64,000 bases of DNA from Variovorax gossypii. GTDB taxonomy: Bacteria; Pseudomonadota; Gammaproteobacteria; Burkholderiales; Burkholderiaceae_C. Shown in pieces: positions 18,214 to 27,681 of this stretch. A program made the position numbers and the translations under genes. The notes beneath the pieces were generated by a model. The model was not told where the DNA came from. It saw only the letters and a program-made list of their open reading frames with translations, and searched no databases. The stretch is from assembly GCF_003965815.1 (NCBI RefSeq), contig NZ_RXOE01000009.1:1-64000 (forward strand), read 5' to 3'. Numbering within the stretch: the first letter of the stretch is position 1; the number at the start of each line of letters is the position of its first letter.

Positions 18214-19449
18214 ATGACCGCCGCCCCCACCCCGCCCGACCACCGCCGCCACGACATCGACGCCCTGCGCGCGCTGGCCTTCCTCTTCGTCATCCTCTAT
18301 CACGTGGGCATGTACTACGTGGCCGACTGGCCCTGGCACCTCAAGAGCCCGCACGCGGCCGAATGGCTGCAATGGCCGATGCGCGTCCTGAACCTGTGGC
18401 GCATGGACCTGGTCTTTTTGATCTCGGGCGTGTCGCTCGGCTTCCTGAGCCGGGGCCAGGGCACATGGGGACTGCTGCGCAGCCGGGGCCAGCGGCTGAT
18501 GCTGCCGCTGGTCTTCGGCATGGCTGTGATCGTTCCCTACCAGGCCTACGCGCAGGGCGTGGCCAACGGGCTGGTCGCGCCGGGCTTCGGCGCCTTCCTG
18601 CTGCGCTACCTGTCGATGGCCCAGCCCTGGCCGAAACAGGCCTTCGACGGCGCGGAGTTCGGCATCACGTGGAACCACCTCTGGTACCTGCCCTACCTTT
18701 TCACCTACACGGCGCTGGTCGCGCTGACGCTGCCGCTGTGGAATTCGGCCGCCGGCCAACGGGTGCGCCGCGCCTTCAACGGCCTGCGCGGCTGGAAGCT
18801 GCTGCTGTTGCCGGTGGTGCCGCTGCTGATCTTCACGATGCTGCTGGCCTCACGCTTTCCGGCCACGCACGACCTGGTGCGCGACTTCCACCTGCACAGC
18901 CTCTACTTCACGATGTTCCTCTACGGCTACTGGATGGGCGTGGATACCGGCGTGTGGAAGGAACTGGAGCGGCTGCGCCGCGTGTCGCTCGCGCTGGCGG
19001 TCGCGGTGATCGCCACCTTCATCGCGCTGCGCGCAGGCGTGAAGCCCCCGCCCTCGGGCCTGCTGATGGACACCCTGCGCACGCTCTACCTGTGGCTGGC
19101 CGTCGCGACCATCCTCGGCCACGGCCACCGTTATCTGAACCGCCCGTGGCCCTGGCTGCGCTGGGCCAACGAGTCGGTGTACCCGTGGTACGTGCTGCAC
19201 CAGACGCTGATCATCGTCGGCGTGAGCCTGCTGGCGCCGCTCGCGCTCGGCCCGGTGATCGAGCCCGCGCTGCTGGTGGCGCTGACGCTGCTCGGCTGCT
19301 GGCTGCTGACGGACGGGCTGATCCGCCGCACCAACCTGCTGCGTCCGCTCTTCGGGCTGAAGCTCAGGCGGCGGCCGCTGGCTTCTTCGGCGCCGAAGCA
19401 GGCTCTTCGACCGGAACAAGGATTGCGTTCCCCGTCGCCACGAGCTTGA
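18214..19449 (+). CDS. Acyltransferase 3 family membrane protein
   Basis: Membrane acyltransferase, 411 aa, with about ten membrane segments. The family signature RRHDIDALRALAFLFVILYHVGMYY contains the catalytic H, preceded by the usual R/D. Such enzymes acylate surface sugars, glucans or lipids, or make membrane lipids; related proteins include OpgC and MdoC. The ATG at 18214 is preferred: it is preceded by GAGGAA and lacks the Arg/Pro-rich extension of longer frames. The last 86 nt overlap the 3' end of the convergent thioesterase gene, giving a Pro/Arg-rich tail (LASSAPKQALRPEQGL...) with no membrane segment. Confidence 0.87.
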   Translation: MTAAPTPPDHRRHDIDALRALAFLFVILYHVGMYYVADWPWHLKSPHAAEWLQWPMRVLNLWRMDLVFLISGVSLGFLSRGQGTWGLLRSRGQRLMLPLVFGMAVIVPYQAYAQGVANGLVAPGFGAFLLRYLSMAQPWPKQAFDGAEFGITWNHLWYLPYLFTYTALVALTLPLWNSAAGQRVRRAFNGLRGWKLLLLPVVPLLIFTMLLASRFPATHDLVRDFHLHSLYFTMFLYGYWMGVDTGVWKELERLRRVSLALAVAVIATFIALRAGVKPPPSGLLMDTLRTLYLWLAVATILGHGHRYLNRPWPWLRWANESVYPWYVLHQTLIIVGVSLLAPLALGPVIEPALLVALTLLGCWLLTDGLIRRTNLLRPLFGLKLRRRPLASSAPKQALRPEQGLRSPSPRA

Positions 19450-19813
19450 GCGCATCGGCGCCCTCGCCGTCACCCTGCGCATAGAGCTCGGCCACCGCGA
19501 ACACCTGCTTGCGCCCGGCCTTCACCACCCGCCCGCGCGCCACGAACGCACGCCCGATGGCCGGCGAAATGCAGTTCACCGAGAAATGCGAAGCCAGCAC
19601 GCGGCCCGCCACTGTGGCGGCCGCGTAACCGCTCACGGTGTCGAGCATCGCGCCGATCATTCCGGCGTGCAGGAAGCCGGCGTACTGGCCCATGTCCTCC
19701 TCGCGCCAGTTCATGCGCAGTTCCGCTTCGCCGTTGGCGGCGCTGGTGACTTCGAAGCCGGCCCAGCGGTTGAAGGCGGCGGTCTTGTTGATGGCCTGGA
19801 TGGTGTCGAGCAT
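19364..19813 (-). CDS. PaaI-family hotdog thioesterase
   Basis: Single-domain hotdog thioesterase, 149 aa. The family signature is AGFLHAGMIGAMLDTVSGYAA, and an acyl-CoA ester is the expected substrate. The core ends at about residue 133; the final residues VEEPASAPKKPAAAA are a low-complexity tail lying in the overlap with the acyltransferase gene. The start at 19813 is preceded by AAGGAC. It is transcribed convergently to the acyltransferase with an 86-nt shared 3' region, so the two messages are antisense there. Confidence 0.87.
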   Translation of the reverse strand: MLDTIQAINKTAAFNRWAGFEVTSAANGEAELRMNWREEDMGQYAGFLHAGMIGAMLDTVSGYAAATVAGRVLASHFSVNCISPAIGRAFVARGRVVKAGRKQVFAVAELYAQGDGEGADALKLVATGNAILVPVEEPASAPKKPAAAA

Positions 19814-20036
19814 GGCTGTGTGTCCTTGTCCTGGGTTGGTGGAAAGACGATGCGGCCACTCTATGAAGCACACCCGGCATCCGCCGTCGCGCGCGCGACC
19901 GGAAACGCCGCGGCGGTTGCATTGGCGACAGCGCCGCCGGGCTGCGTGAAATTTTTTTGACGATGCCTTAACCCCGTTCGCCGGGGTCGCCCGTATGAGC
20001 AGGGGTCATTCATCACCTTCGCTCCAAAGGCACTCC

Positions 20037-21686
20037 ATGAAAGCATCGACTTCCGCCCTTCTCCGCGCAACCGCCGGCGCCGCCGTGCTGCTGGTCCTGA
20101 GCCTCAGCGCCCAGGGACAGGCCGCAACGCCGCAGGCCCCGGCAGCGGCCGATTCGCGCATCACGCAGGTCAAGGTCTACCCGGGCAGCGCCACCGTGGA
20201 GCGCGTGGCGCGTGTCGCGGCCGGCGCCCGGTCGGTCACCTTCGCCTGCCTGCCCGCGGGCCTGGACGTGCAGAGCCTGCAGGTGTCGGCCGATGCCTCG
20301 GTGCGCATCGGCGAGACCTCGGTGCTCAGCGAGCAGCGCGAACTCTCCGCGCGATGCTCGACCAGCCCGCTCGACGGCCGCATCCGCGAGCTGGAAGACC
20401 AGAAGGCCGCCCTGCAGGCGGAGACCGACGCGCTCGGCATGGTCACCGGCTACCTCAAGGGGCTGGCAGGCGGCAGCGATGCCACTTCAGGCGCTCGCGC
20501 ACCGATGGACGCGCGCAACCTCGCCGCGATGACCGAGGCCATGCGCCGCACCGGGCAGGACTCGCTGCTCAAGCAACACCAGATCCAGCGCAGGCAGGCC
20601 GAGATCGACCGCCAGCTCAACCCGCTGCTGGCCGAACGCACGCGCACCCAGGGCAACGGCGGCCAGGTGACGGCCGTGACTGTGACGCTGGCCGCGGGCG
20701 CCGATGCCGACGTGAAGCTCAGCTACCAGGTCAACGGCCCTGGCTGGACGCCCACCTACCGCGCGCTGCTCGACACCACCACGCGCAAGGTGCGCATCGA
20801 GCGCCAGGCGCTGGTGGCGCAGTCCACGGGCGAAGACTGGCGCGGCGTGAAGCTGGTGCTTTCCACCGGCCAGCCGCGCCGCGAGACCACCGGCCGCCTG
20901 CCCACGGCATGGCGCATCGGCATCGAGCCGCCGCCGCGTCCGGCGGCCGAGATGGCCTACCCCGCCGCGCCGGCAGCGGCCATGGCGCCATCGCCCATCA
21001 TGGCCAGCAAGTCCATGGACAGCCGCGAGCGCCGGGCGGAGCCGCTGTTCGACGTGAGCGTGTTCGACAGCAGCTTCGCCACCGAGTTTTCGGTGCCGCA
21101 GGCCATCGACGTGCCATCCAACGGCCAGCGCGTGACCATGGCGCTGGGCCAGCACGAAGACACGGCCAAGCTCGCCGCCCGCACCAGCCCGCGCGTGGAC
21201 GCCAGCGCCTTCCTCGTCGCCGAACTCGACCAGCCCGCCGGCGTGTGGCCCGCCGGCACCATGCAGCTCTACCGCGACGGCGCCTTCGTGGGCAGCGGCC
21301 GGTGGAATGCACCGAGCGACGCGCGCCTGACGCTCTCCTTCGGCCGCGACGAACTGGTGCGCGTGCAGGCCGAGCCCGAACGCGACAACCAGGGCACCGG
21401 CGGCTTCGCCGGCTCGCGCGCCGAGCGCAAGGTGCAGCGCGCCTACGTGGTCGAGAACCGCCACCGCACGCCGGTCACGGTGCAGGTGCTCGAGGCCGCC
21501 CCGGTGTCGGTCGACGAGAAGGTGCGCGTGGCTTCGGAGTTCTCGCCGCAGCCCGCCGAGCTGGCCTGGAAAAAGCAGCCCGGCCTGGCCATGTGGCAGC
21601 TCGACCTGGCGGCCGGCCAGACCGCACGCGTGACGGCCGACTACACCATCGGCTATCCGAAGGACGCGCGCCTGCAGATGCGCTGA
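20037..21686 (+). CDS. DUF4139 / MuiA-like secreted protein
   Basis: Protein of 549 aa. A signal peptide (about 1-36, Ala/Leu-rich, cleavage near QGQA) is followed by an N-terminal beta domain (DUF4140-like, ITQVKVYPGSATVERVARVAAGAR), a coiled coil (about 115-205) and a C-terminal DUF4139 region with SYQVNGPGWTPTYRALLD and ERQALVAQSTGEDWRGVKLVLSTGQP. The architecture matches the family sometimes called mucoidy inhibitor MuiA. Molecular function is unknown; location is periplasm or outer membrane. Single gene, converging on the TonB receptor with 18 nt between. Confidence 0.85.
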   Translation: MKASTSALLRATAGAAVLLVLSLSAQGQAATPQAPAAADSRITQVKVYPGSATVERVARVAAGARSVTFACLPAGLDVQSLQVSADASVRIGETSVLSEQRELSARCSTSPLDGRIRELEDQKAALQAETDALGMVTGYLKGLAGGSDATSGARAPMDARNLAAMTEAMRRTGQDSLLKQHQIQRRQAEIDRQLNPLLAERTRTQGNGGQVTAVTVTLAAGADADVKLSYQVNGPGWTPTYRALLDTTTRKVRIERQALVAQSTGEDWRGVKLVLSTGQPRRETTGRLPTAWRIGIEPPPRPAAEMAYPAAPAAAMAPSPIMASKSMDSRERRAEPLFDVSVFDSSFATEFSVPQAIDVPSNGQRVTMALGQHEDTAKLAARTSPRVDASAFLVAELDQPAGVWPAGTMQLYRDGAFVGSGRWNAPSDARLTLSFGRDELVRVQAEPERDNQGTGGFAGSRAERKVQRAYVVENRHRTPVTVQVLEAAPVSVDEKVRVASEFSPQPAELAWKKQPGLAMWQLDLAAGQTARVTADYTIGYPKDARLQMR

Positions 21687-21704
21687 GCGGGCACTTTCAG
21701 AAGT

Positions 21705-23885
21705 TCAGAAGTCGAACTTGGCCGACAACTCGAAGGTACGCCGCGGCGCCAGCAGCACCTGACTGGTCGCGCGGCCGGCCCAGGTGGCGTAGAGCTTGTC
21801 GGTCAGGTTGCGCACGCGGAAGCTCAGCAGCACGTTCTGCAAGCGGTAGCTCACCGCCGCATCGAGCGTGGTGAAGCCGTTGATGCGGATCTGGTTGGCG
21901 TTGTCGGTGTACATGCGGCCCGTGTGGTTGAGCGAGGCGAAGTACTCGAACTTCGACCCGTCGGGCCGATAGGTGGCGAACAGGTTGGCCACACGCTCGG
22001 GCACGTTGGGCGGCGTCTTGCCCACGCGCGAGACGCCGCCGGCCTCGATCAGCGTGTCGTAGCGCGCGTCGAGCGCGGCGAGGTTGCCGGCCAGCGTCCA
22101 TTCGCGCGTCGGACGCCACACGGTCGAGAGCTCGATGCCGCGCGAGGACTGGCGCCCGTTGTTCACGGTGTTGCGGGCGTCGTTGGGGTCGCGCGAGAGC
22201 ACGTTGTCGAGCGCGATCTTGTAGGCGGCGGCCGTCCACTCCAGGTTCGCCTCGGGAATGCTCTGCTTGAAACCCACCTCGGCCTGCTTGCCGCGCGACA
22301 TCGGAAAAGCCGCGTTGGAAGCCGAGAGCAGGAACAGCGAGTTCACCGGCAGCGTGGCGTTGGTGTACTGCGCATACACGCTCGACTGCGGCGTGATGTC
22401 GTACACCGCGCCGATGCGGCCCGAGGTCGAACGGTAGCTGGCGCCGAAGCGTGTGTAGCTGCCCAGGTTCAGGTCGGCGATGCCGCGCTCCACCTCGGTG
22501 CGGTCGTGGCGCAGGCCACCCACCAACGTGAGGTTGCGCAAGGGCTTCAGCGCATCTTCCACGAAGACCGAGCTCACCTTCACGTTCGCGCTGGTGTTCG
22601 TGCGGTTGCCGGCACCCGTGCTGAGCGCGGGGTTCTCATTGAACGGCGCGAGGTACGGGTCGAACACCGGCACGCGCAGCAGGCTGGCGGTGGCGGCGCT
22701 GCTGTCGGAGAAGCGGCGCTGGCTGCCGAAGCGCGTCTCGCTGTATTCGCCGCCGACGACGAAGCGGTTCTCCATGCCGCCCAGCGTTCCCTTGTGGGTG
22801 GCGTCGAAGCGGTTCAGCCAGAAGTCCTGGTCGTGCGTGATCAGCGTCTGGTCGCGCGCGATGTTGGCCGGCGCCACGAACACCGCGCTCTCGGAGTTGC
22901 GGAACACGCGGTTCGCCCTGTTGGCCGAGAACTCGTTGCGCCACGACCAGCCGCCGTCGAGCTGGCCCGTGAGGCGCGCGCGCAGCCAGTAGGTTTCCGA
23001 CGAATTCCTGTCGTCGGGCACGTTGTAGTTGTTGCGGATCAGGCGCCGGTCGATCACGCGGCCGTCGGGCGTGCTGACCACGTTCGTCGGCTGCGTGGCA
23101 AAGCTGGCCGGCACCAGCGGCGTGCCCCAGTAGGCCTGGTTGTCGTCGCGCAGGTAGTCGAAGGAAAGGTCCAGTTTCACCGAGCCGCCGAAGTCGACCA
23201 TCAGGCCGCTGGTGAAGTGATCGATGCGCTCGCCGTTGCGGGCGATGGTGCCGACCTTCGTGTCGTTGCGGCTGTAGTCCAGCCGGTAGGCGCTCGCGTC
23301 GCCCAACGCGCCGCCGAAGCCGAAGGCAGCGCGGGTGGAGCCGTAGCTGCCGTACGAAAGCAACGCCTCCTTGTTCGGATTGCTGCGGTCGGGCCGCTTG
23401 GTCACGAAGTTGACGACGCCGCCGATGGCGCCCTCGCCGTCGATCACCGAGGCCGGGCCTTTCAGCACCTCGATGCGCTCGTAGTTCCAGGTGTCCTGCA
23501 CGCGGTTGGTCACGCCCGCGCCGGAGCTGCGCACGCCGTCGTAAAGGTACTGCAGGCTGGTGAAGCCGCGCGTGGACAGCGTGGTCGGCGACGACGGCGG
23601 ACCGCCGCCGGTGAGACCCGTCATGCCGCGCAGCGCCTCGCTGAAGGTGCGCGCGCCGCGCTGCTGGATGGCGTCCTGCGTGAGGATCTCGACCGAGGCC
23701 GGCGTCTCGCGCACCGAAAGCCCCAGGCGCGAGGCGGTGCCGCTCGATTCGCCCAGATGCAGGCTGTTGGCCTCGCGGCTGCCCTCGACGGTGACGGTGC
23801 CGAGCTCCGCGCCCTCCTGCGCGTACGAAGCCTGGAATGCGCTGACGGCGGCCGCCGCCATGGCCGTGCGGATGAACATGGTCAT
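21705..23885 (-). CDS. TonB-dependent siderophore/metallophore receptor
   Basis: Outer-membrane receptor, 726 aa from the ATG at 23885 (a second ATG follows two codons later, and a TTG at 23909 would add 8 residues). Signal peptide ends near ASYA-Q. There is no STN signalling domain: the plug begins at once with SRLGLSVRETPASVEILTQ and DAIQQRGARTFSEALRGMTG, the pattern of siderophore receptors. The rest is the 22-strand barrel, ending in the required terminal aromatic residue (FELSAKFDF). It is last gene of an operon behind two ABC-2 permeases and an ATPase, with a Fur-like operator upstream of the whole unit. Import of a metal chelate, perhaps zinc or iron, is likely; the ligand is not known. 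Confidence 0.9.
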   Translation of the reverse strand: MTMFIRTAMAAAAVSAFQASYAQEGAELGTVTVEGSREANSLHLGESSGTASRLGLSVRETPASVEILTQDAIQQRGARTFSEALRGMTGLTGGGPPSSPTTLSTRGFTSLQYLYDGVRSSGAGVTNRVQDTWNYERIEVLKGPASVIDGEGAIGGVVNFVTKRPDRSNPNKEALLSYGSYGSTRAAFGFGGALGDASAYRLDYSRNDTKVGTIARNGERIDHFTSGLMVDFGGSVKLDLSFDYLRDDNQAYWGTPLVPASFATQPTNVVSTPDGRVIDRRLIRNNYNVPDDRNSSETYWLRARLTGQLDGGWSWRNEFSANRANRVFRNSESAVFVAPANIARDQTLITHDQDFWLNRFDATHKGTLGGMENRFVVGGEYSETRFGSQRRFSDSSAATASLLRVPVFDPYLAPFNENPALSTGAGNRTNTSANVKVSSVFVEDALKPLRNLTLVGGLRHDRTEVERGIADLNLGSYTRFGASYRSTSGRIGAVYDITPQSSVYAQYTNATLPVNSLFLLSASNAAFPMSRGKQAEVGFKQSIPEANLEWTAAAYKIALDNVLSRDPNDARNTVNNGRQSSRGIELSTVWRPTREWTLAGNLAALDARYDTLIEAGGVSRVGKTPPNVPERVANLFATYRPDGSKFEYFASLNHTGRMYTDNANQIRINGFTTLDAAVSYRLQNVLLSFRVRNLTDKLYATWAGRATSQVLLAPRRTFELSAKFDF

Positions 23886-23933
23886 TGGATTGCTTGCTCT
23901 GAATTGCAATGAGGAAAGAAAACCGGGGCGCGG

Positions 23934-25424
23934 CTACGCGACCGAGAAGCGGCGCAGGCGCCACGCGGCCAGGCCGAACAGCAGCAGGCTCGGCACCAGC
24001 AGCTGCAGCACGGCAAGCGCGGCCTGTCCGCGCACGAGGCTGGCGGGCTCTTCCTGCCAGGCGAATGCGGGAATGCGATCGAAGTCGGAGGGCGAGAGCG
24101 CGTCGCGCGCGTCGATACGGGGGAAGAAGAAGTCTTTCCATGCCTCGTGATAGGCGACGGTCTGCGCTTCGAACCGCGCCTGCCTCCGCGTGCCGGTGCC
24201 GGCCAGCGCCGTCATGCCCTCGTAGGCCACGGCCGCCGGAGACACCGCGCTGAAGCGGCCCAGCAGCGCCTGCTGCCCAGCCTGCTGCGCGTCGAAGCGA
24301 TCGAGCTCGGGCCTGATGGCCTCGTCGACTTCCTTCTCGATCAGGTAGTTGCCCAGCAGCCGGCCGGCGATCTCGATCTTGCCGTCGCGCGGCACGAGGA
24401 TCGCGCCGCGGCCGACGTGCTGGTAGTCGGTGCTCATCAGGTCGGCGTGGCGCTTCATCGCCTCGGCGGTCACGATGCGCTGGCGCGTGGCCAGCTCGGT
24501 GCGCGAAGGCGCGGGGCTGGCCTGCGTCACCGCCAGGTTCAGCAGCACCGGTGCCACCAGCACAAGCAGCACCCAGGCGATGACGAGCACCATCGCGTTC
24601 GTCGCCGACGAAGCGCCGAAGGCATTCACCGCCACCACCAGCGCGAACCAGAAGAGCGCGTACGCCCCAACCAGCAGCGCCCACCACCACAGCGTAGCGC
24701 CCGGCGAGCCGGCCAGGCCCGCCTGCCGCGCCACCAGCAGCACAGCCACCGGAAGCAGCACGGCGGGAGCCAGCAGCACCGCCGCGCGCACCGTGAGCTT
24801 GCCCGCGAGCAGCGTGCGCAGTCGCAGCGGTTGCGACAGCAGCAGGCGCAGCGTGCCGTTCTCGCGCTCGGCCGACAGCAGGTTGTAGCCCAGCGCGAAG
24901 ATCAGCAGCGGCAGCAGGTAGACGATGACGAAGGCCAGGTCGAAGTGCCCGCTCAGCAGGTGCCACGGGCTCTCGATGTCGCTGGGGTTCATGAACACCA
25001 CGCGGCTCTGGCCGGTGACCTTGAACTGGCTCGGGAACAGGTCGCTCTGCCCCAGCGCGACAGGGCCCAGTGGCGCGGTCGGCAGGATCGCGTGATGGCC
25101 CCCGTAGCCGCTGGCCATGCGCGACGGGTCGGCCGGGTTCTCGAAGGGCGTGGGTTGCGCGGTGCCGGCGAGGATGTTCTCCAGCAGCACGCGTTGCGCC
25201 GCGCGGGCGTCATGGTCGGCCAGCGCGACTGCCGCCTGCGCGCGGTCGCGGCTCGCGGTCTGCAGCAGCCCGTTGCCGAGGGCATAGGCCACGAGCAGCA
25301 GGAACAGCGCGCCGACGGCCCACAGAGTGCGTTCGGCGAGCATCAGGCGCCATTCCTGGCGCATCACGGACAGAAGCCGGCGGCCCTGCGGTGGATCGAT
25401 GGGGAGTGTCATGGTCGTTGTCAT
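23934..25424 (-). CDS. ABC-2 type permease, DUF3526-like (second subunit)
   Basis: Membrane subunit of an ABC-2 transporter, 496 aa. One membrane segment near 33-55 is followed by a large extracytoplasmic domain (about 56-150), five more segments (about 160-290), a second large soluble loop (about 300-460) and a final segment. The signature LPLLIFALGYNLLSAERENGTLRLLLSQPLRLRTLL is typical of ABC-2 and DUF3526 permeases. It pairs with the permease gene 12 nt upstream. ABC-2 systems normally export, or act on lipids or enzymes, rather than import. It sits 48 nt before the TonB receptor gene. Confidence 0.86.
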   Translation of the reverse strand: MTTTMTLPIDPPQGRRLLSVMRQEWRLMLAERTLWAVGALFLLLVAYALGNGLLQTASRDRAQAAVALADHDARAAQRVLLENILAGTAQPTPFENPADPSRMASGYGGHHAILPTAPLGPVALGQSDLFPSQFKVTGQSRVVFMNPSDIESPWHLLSGHFDLAFVIVYLLPLLIFALGYNLLSAERENGTLRLLLSQPLRLRTLLAGKLTVRAAVLLAPAVLLPVAVLLVARQAGLAGSPGATLWWWALLVGAYALFWFALVVAVNAFGASSATNAMVLVIAWVLLVLVAPVLLNLAVTQASPAPSRTELATRQRIVTAEAMKRHADLMSTDYQHVGRGAILVPRDGKIEIAGRLLGNYLIEKEVDEAIRPELDRFDAQQAGQQALLGRFSAVSPAAVAYEGMTALAGTGTRRQARFEAQTVAYHEAWKDFFFPRIDARDALSPSDFDRIPAFAWQEEPASLVRGQAALAVLQLLVPSLLLFGLAAWRLRRFSVA

Positions 25425-25436
25425 GCCTTGCCTGCT

Positions 25437-26837
25437 TCAGAGCGCTCGCTGACGCGAGGCGGCGAAGGCCGCAAAGGCCGCCGCCAGCAGCAGGCCGGCG
25501 CACAGCACCGCGAAGCTGCGCATCTGGTGGCGCAACGCCCAGCCCGCGTGCGGCAGGTGGTAGTCGAAGGGCGGCACGGTCGCCCACAGGTCGGGCGCGG
25601 CCTGGTAGGCGAAATGACGGTCGCCCAGCGGATCGGCGTGCGCCACGAGGTCTTCGCTCATCAGGTCCTGGATGCGGCGGCGATGCAGTTCGGCCGCGGT
25701 GGTGAAGCTGCGGTGGTGCGCGAAGTCGGTGCCTGCCATGCCCATCGAGAAGCTGCGCACGGCGAGGATGGGCAACAGCAGGCCGCTCCATTCCTGCACC
25801 GCCTGCTGCCGCTCCCAGGTGTCCCACAGGCGGCCGTAGTGGCGGTCGTACACGGGGTACGAGGCCTGGTCGTCCAGGCGCAGCGCGATGCCCCACTTGC
25901 TCAACGGCACGTCGCGGCCCCAGCGCTCGGTGGAGCCGAAGTTCTTCTGCCAGACGCCGTCGGACACCGTCTTGAGCTCGGCCCCGAGCGCCTGGTTGAA
26001 CTCCAGCCGCGTCGGGCTGGGAAACCACGCGCGCGACAGCTCCGACAGCACGCGCGGCGCCATCACCGCCTGCGCGATCCACAGCGCCAGCAGCAGCGTG
26101 ATCGCCATGCGCGAGGTCGACGAGAGGGTCGACACGCCGAGCACCACGAACACGAAGATGCCCAGGTACACGGCATAGCCGAGCGACCAGGCGCCCAGCC
26201 TGAGCAGCGCGTCGAGCCGTTCGCCCTCTCCCGCGCCGGCGGCCACCGCCACGGCGGCGATGAGCGCGGCCGGCACCAGCAGCGCGGCCAGCGAGCCGGC
26301 CAGCGCGAGCGCCTTGCCGCCCAAGAGCCGCAGCGGCGGCACGCCCAGGCTCAGCGTCTGCCGCAGGATGCCCTGCTCGCGCTCGCCCGCGAAGGCGTTG
26401 AAGCCCAGCACGATCACCAGCAGGGGCCCCAGCACCTGCAGGATCCAGCCGACCGAGAGATTGCCGAAGCGCTGCAGGCCGGTCGCGTCCTGCGCGGCGT
26501 TGAACTTCACTTCGCTCTGGCGGTGCGCCTGCAGCCACACGGTGCTGCCGATGAAGGGGTTGATGCCCGCGTCGATCATCGACAGCGCCGCCTCGGGCTT
26601 GAAGGCATGCATGCCCTGGTGCGCGGCGTCGTGCGGATGGCGGCGGTCCTGCCGCAGCCAGTCGCGGTAGTCCATGGCCTGCGCGGTGCGCTGCTCGGCC
26701 TGCGCTGCGCGCTGGTGCGCCCAGCCCACGGCCAGCGCGGTCAGCAGCAGCACGGCGACCAGTCCGCCGGCCCAGTAGAGGCGCCCGTCGCGCAGGCGCT
26801 CGAGGAATTCGCGGCGTGCGATCCAGCTCGTCAGCAT
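25437..26837 (-). CDS. ABC-2 type permease, DUF3526-like (first subunit)
   Basis: Membrane subunit, 466 aa, built like the next gene: one N-terminal membrane segment (about 22-42), a large loop, a cluster of segments (about 140-290), a second loop and a last segment near the C-terminus. The ABC-2 signature is LVIVLGFNAFAGEREQGILRQTLSLGVPPLRLL. Its ATG begins 1 nt after the ATPase stop, so the genes are tightly coupled. The two permeases are homologous and probably form a heterodimer with the ATPase. The substrate cannot be told from the sequence. Confidence 0.86.
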   Translation of the reverse strand: MLTSWIARREFLERLRDGRLYWAGGLVAVLLLTALAVGWAHQRAAQAEQRTAQAMDYRDWLRQDRRHPHDAAHQGMHAFKPEAALSMIDAGINPFIGSTVWLQAHRQSEVKFNAAQDATGLQRFGNLSVGWILQVLGPLLVIVLGFNAFAGEREQGILRQTLSLGVPPLRLLGGKALALAGSLAALLVPAALIAAVAVAAGAGEGERLDALLRLGAWSLGYAVYLGIFVFVVLGVSTLSSTSRMAITLLLALWIAQAVMAPRVLSELSRAWFPSPTRLEFNQALGAELKTVSDGVWQKNFGSTERWGRDVPLSKWGIALRLDDQASYPVYDRHYGRLWDTWERQQAVQEWSGLLLPILAVRSFSMGMAGTDFAHHRSFTTAAELHRRRIQDLMSEDLVAHADPLGDRHFAYQAAPDLWATVPPFDYHLPHAGWALRHQMRSFAVLCAGLLLAAAFAAFAASRQRAL

Positions 26838-26838
26838 G

Positions 26839-27546
26839 TCAGGCCCTCATGTGCTGCAAGTAAAGGGACTGCAGATCGGTCCTCGCGATCTGCGCCTCGC
26901 CGTCCAGGCTCTCGACGAGCCGTCCGCGCTTCATGATCCCGACGCGCGTGGCGGTCTGCTGCGCATGGAACAGGTCGTGCGTGGTGGTGAGCACGGCCAC
27001 GCCGCTGTCGGCCGCGCTGCGCAACAGGCCCGAGAACTCGCTGGCGGCCTGGGGATCGAGCCCCGAGGTGGGCTCGTCGAGCAGCAGCGCCTTGGCCTGC
27101 TTGGCCAGCGCCACGGCGATCCACACCTTCTGGCGCATGCCCTTCGAATACGCGGACACACGCTTGTCGGCTGCGGCATGGTCGAGCCCCACCTGCGTCA
27201 TCAACTCCAGCAGCCGTTCGCGCGGCAGCTCGCGGCCCAGCGCCAGGCCGGCGAAGAAGCGCAGGTTCTCCAGCCCCGAGAGCGGCCCGTACAGCGTGAC
27301 CTGCTCGGGGATGTAGGCCACGTGCTGCTTGGTGGCCACCGGGTGGCGCACGACGTCGATGCCGTTGATCTCGACCGTGCCGGAACTCGGCTCGACGAAG
27401 TTCAGGAACAGGTTGATGGTCGTGGTCTTGCCGGCGCCGTTCGCGCCCAGCAGGCAGTAGATGTCGCCGGCGCGGATGTCGAGGTCGAGGCGGTCGAGCG
27501 CGGTGTGCGCGCCGTACTGCTTGGTGAGGCCGATGGCTCGGAGCAT
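26839..27546 (-). CDS. ABC transporter ATP-binding protein
   Basis: ABC ATPase, 235 aa, of the CcmA/NatA type that serves ABC-2 permeases. Walker A is GANGAGKTTT, the Q-loop lies before VTLYGPLSGLENL, the signature is YSKGMRQKV, Walker B is ALLLDEP and the H-loop is TTTHDLFH. It powers the two permeases encoded directly downstream. It lies 135 nt after the L36 gene; that gap contains a GC-rich imperfect hairpin near 27640-27666 but no second operator, so the ABC genes are probably read from the promoter ahead of L36. Confidence 0.92.
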   Translation of the reverse strand: MLRAIGLTKQYGAHTALDRLDLDIRAGDIYCLLGANGAGKTTTINLFLNFVEPSSGTVEINGIDVVRHPVATKQHVAYIPEQVTLYGPLSGLENLRFFAGLALGRELPRERLLELMTQVGLDHAAADKRVSAYSKGMRQKVWIAVALAKQAKALLLDEPTSGLDPQAASEFSGLLRSAADSGVAVLTTTHDLFHAQQTATRVGIMKRGRLVESLDGEAQIARTDLQSLYLQHMRA

Positions 27547-27681
27547 GGAAGGGACCCGGTATGAGAAGAAAAATGGGCGAGCGCAGCCGCGCGCCGGCGC
27601 ATGCGCGCCGAAGCGGTCGTTCAGTGATTGGGAAACCCGCGGCGCCGGCGATTCAGCCGGGGCGCCGCCCGGCGCATGCGC

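Noticed and set aside
24147..26936. A 929-codon open frame opposite the two ABC permeases
   Set aside because: It is Gln/Arg/His-rich, with no recognisable domain; the minus-strand permeases have clear membrane segments and ABC-2 motifs.
21705..27546. Possible copper-maturation (Nos-type) role for the ABC-2 genes
   Set aside because: No nosZ, nosD or copper gene is near; the neighbouring L36 gene and Fur-like operator point to zinc or iron instead. Kept only as a weak alternative.
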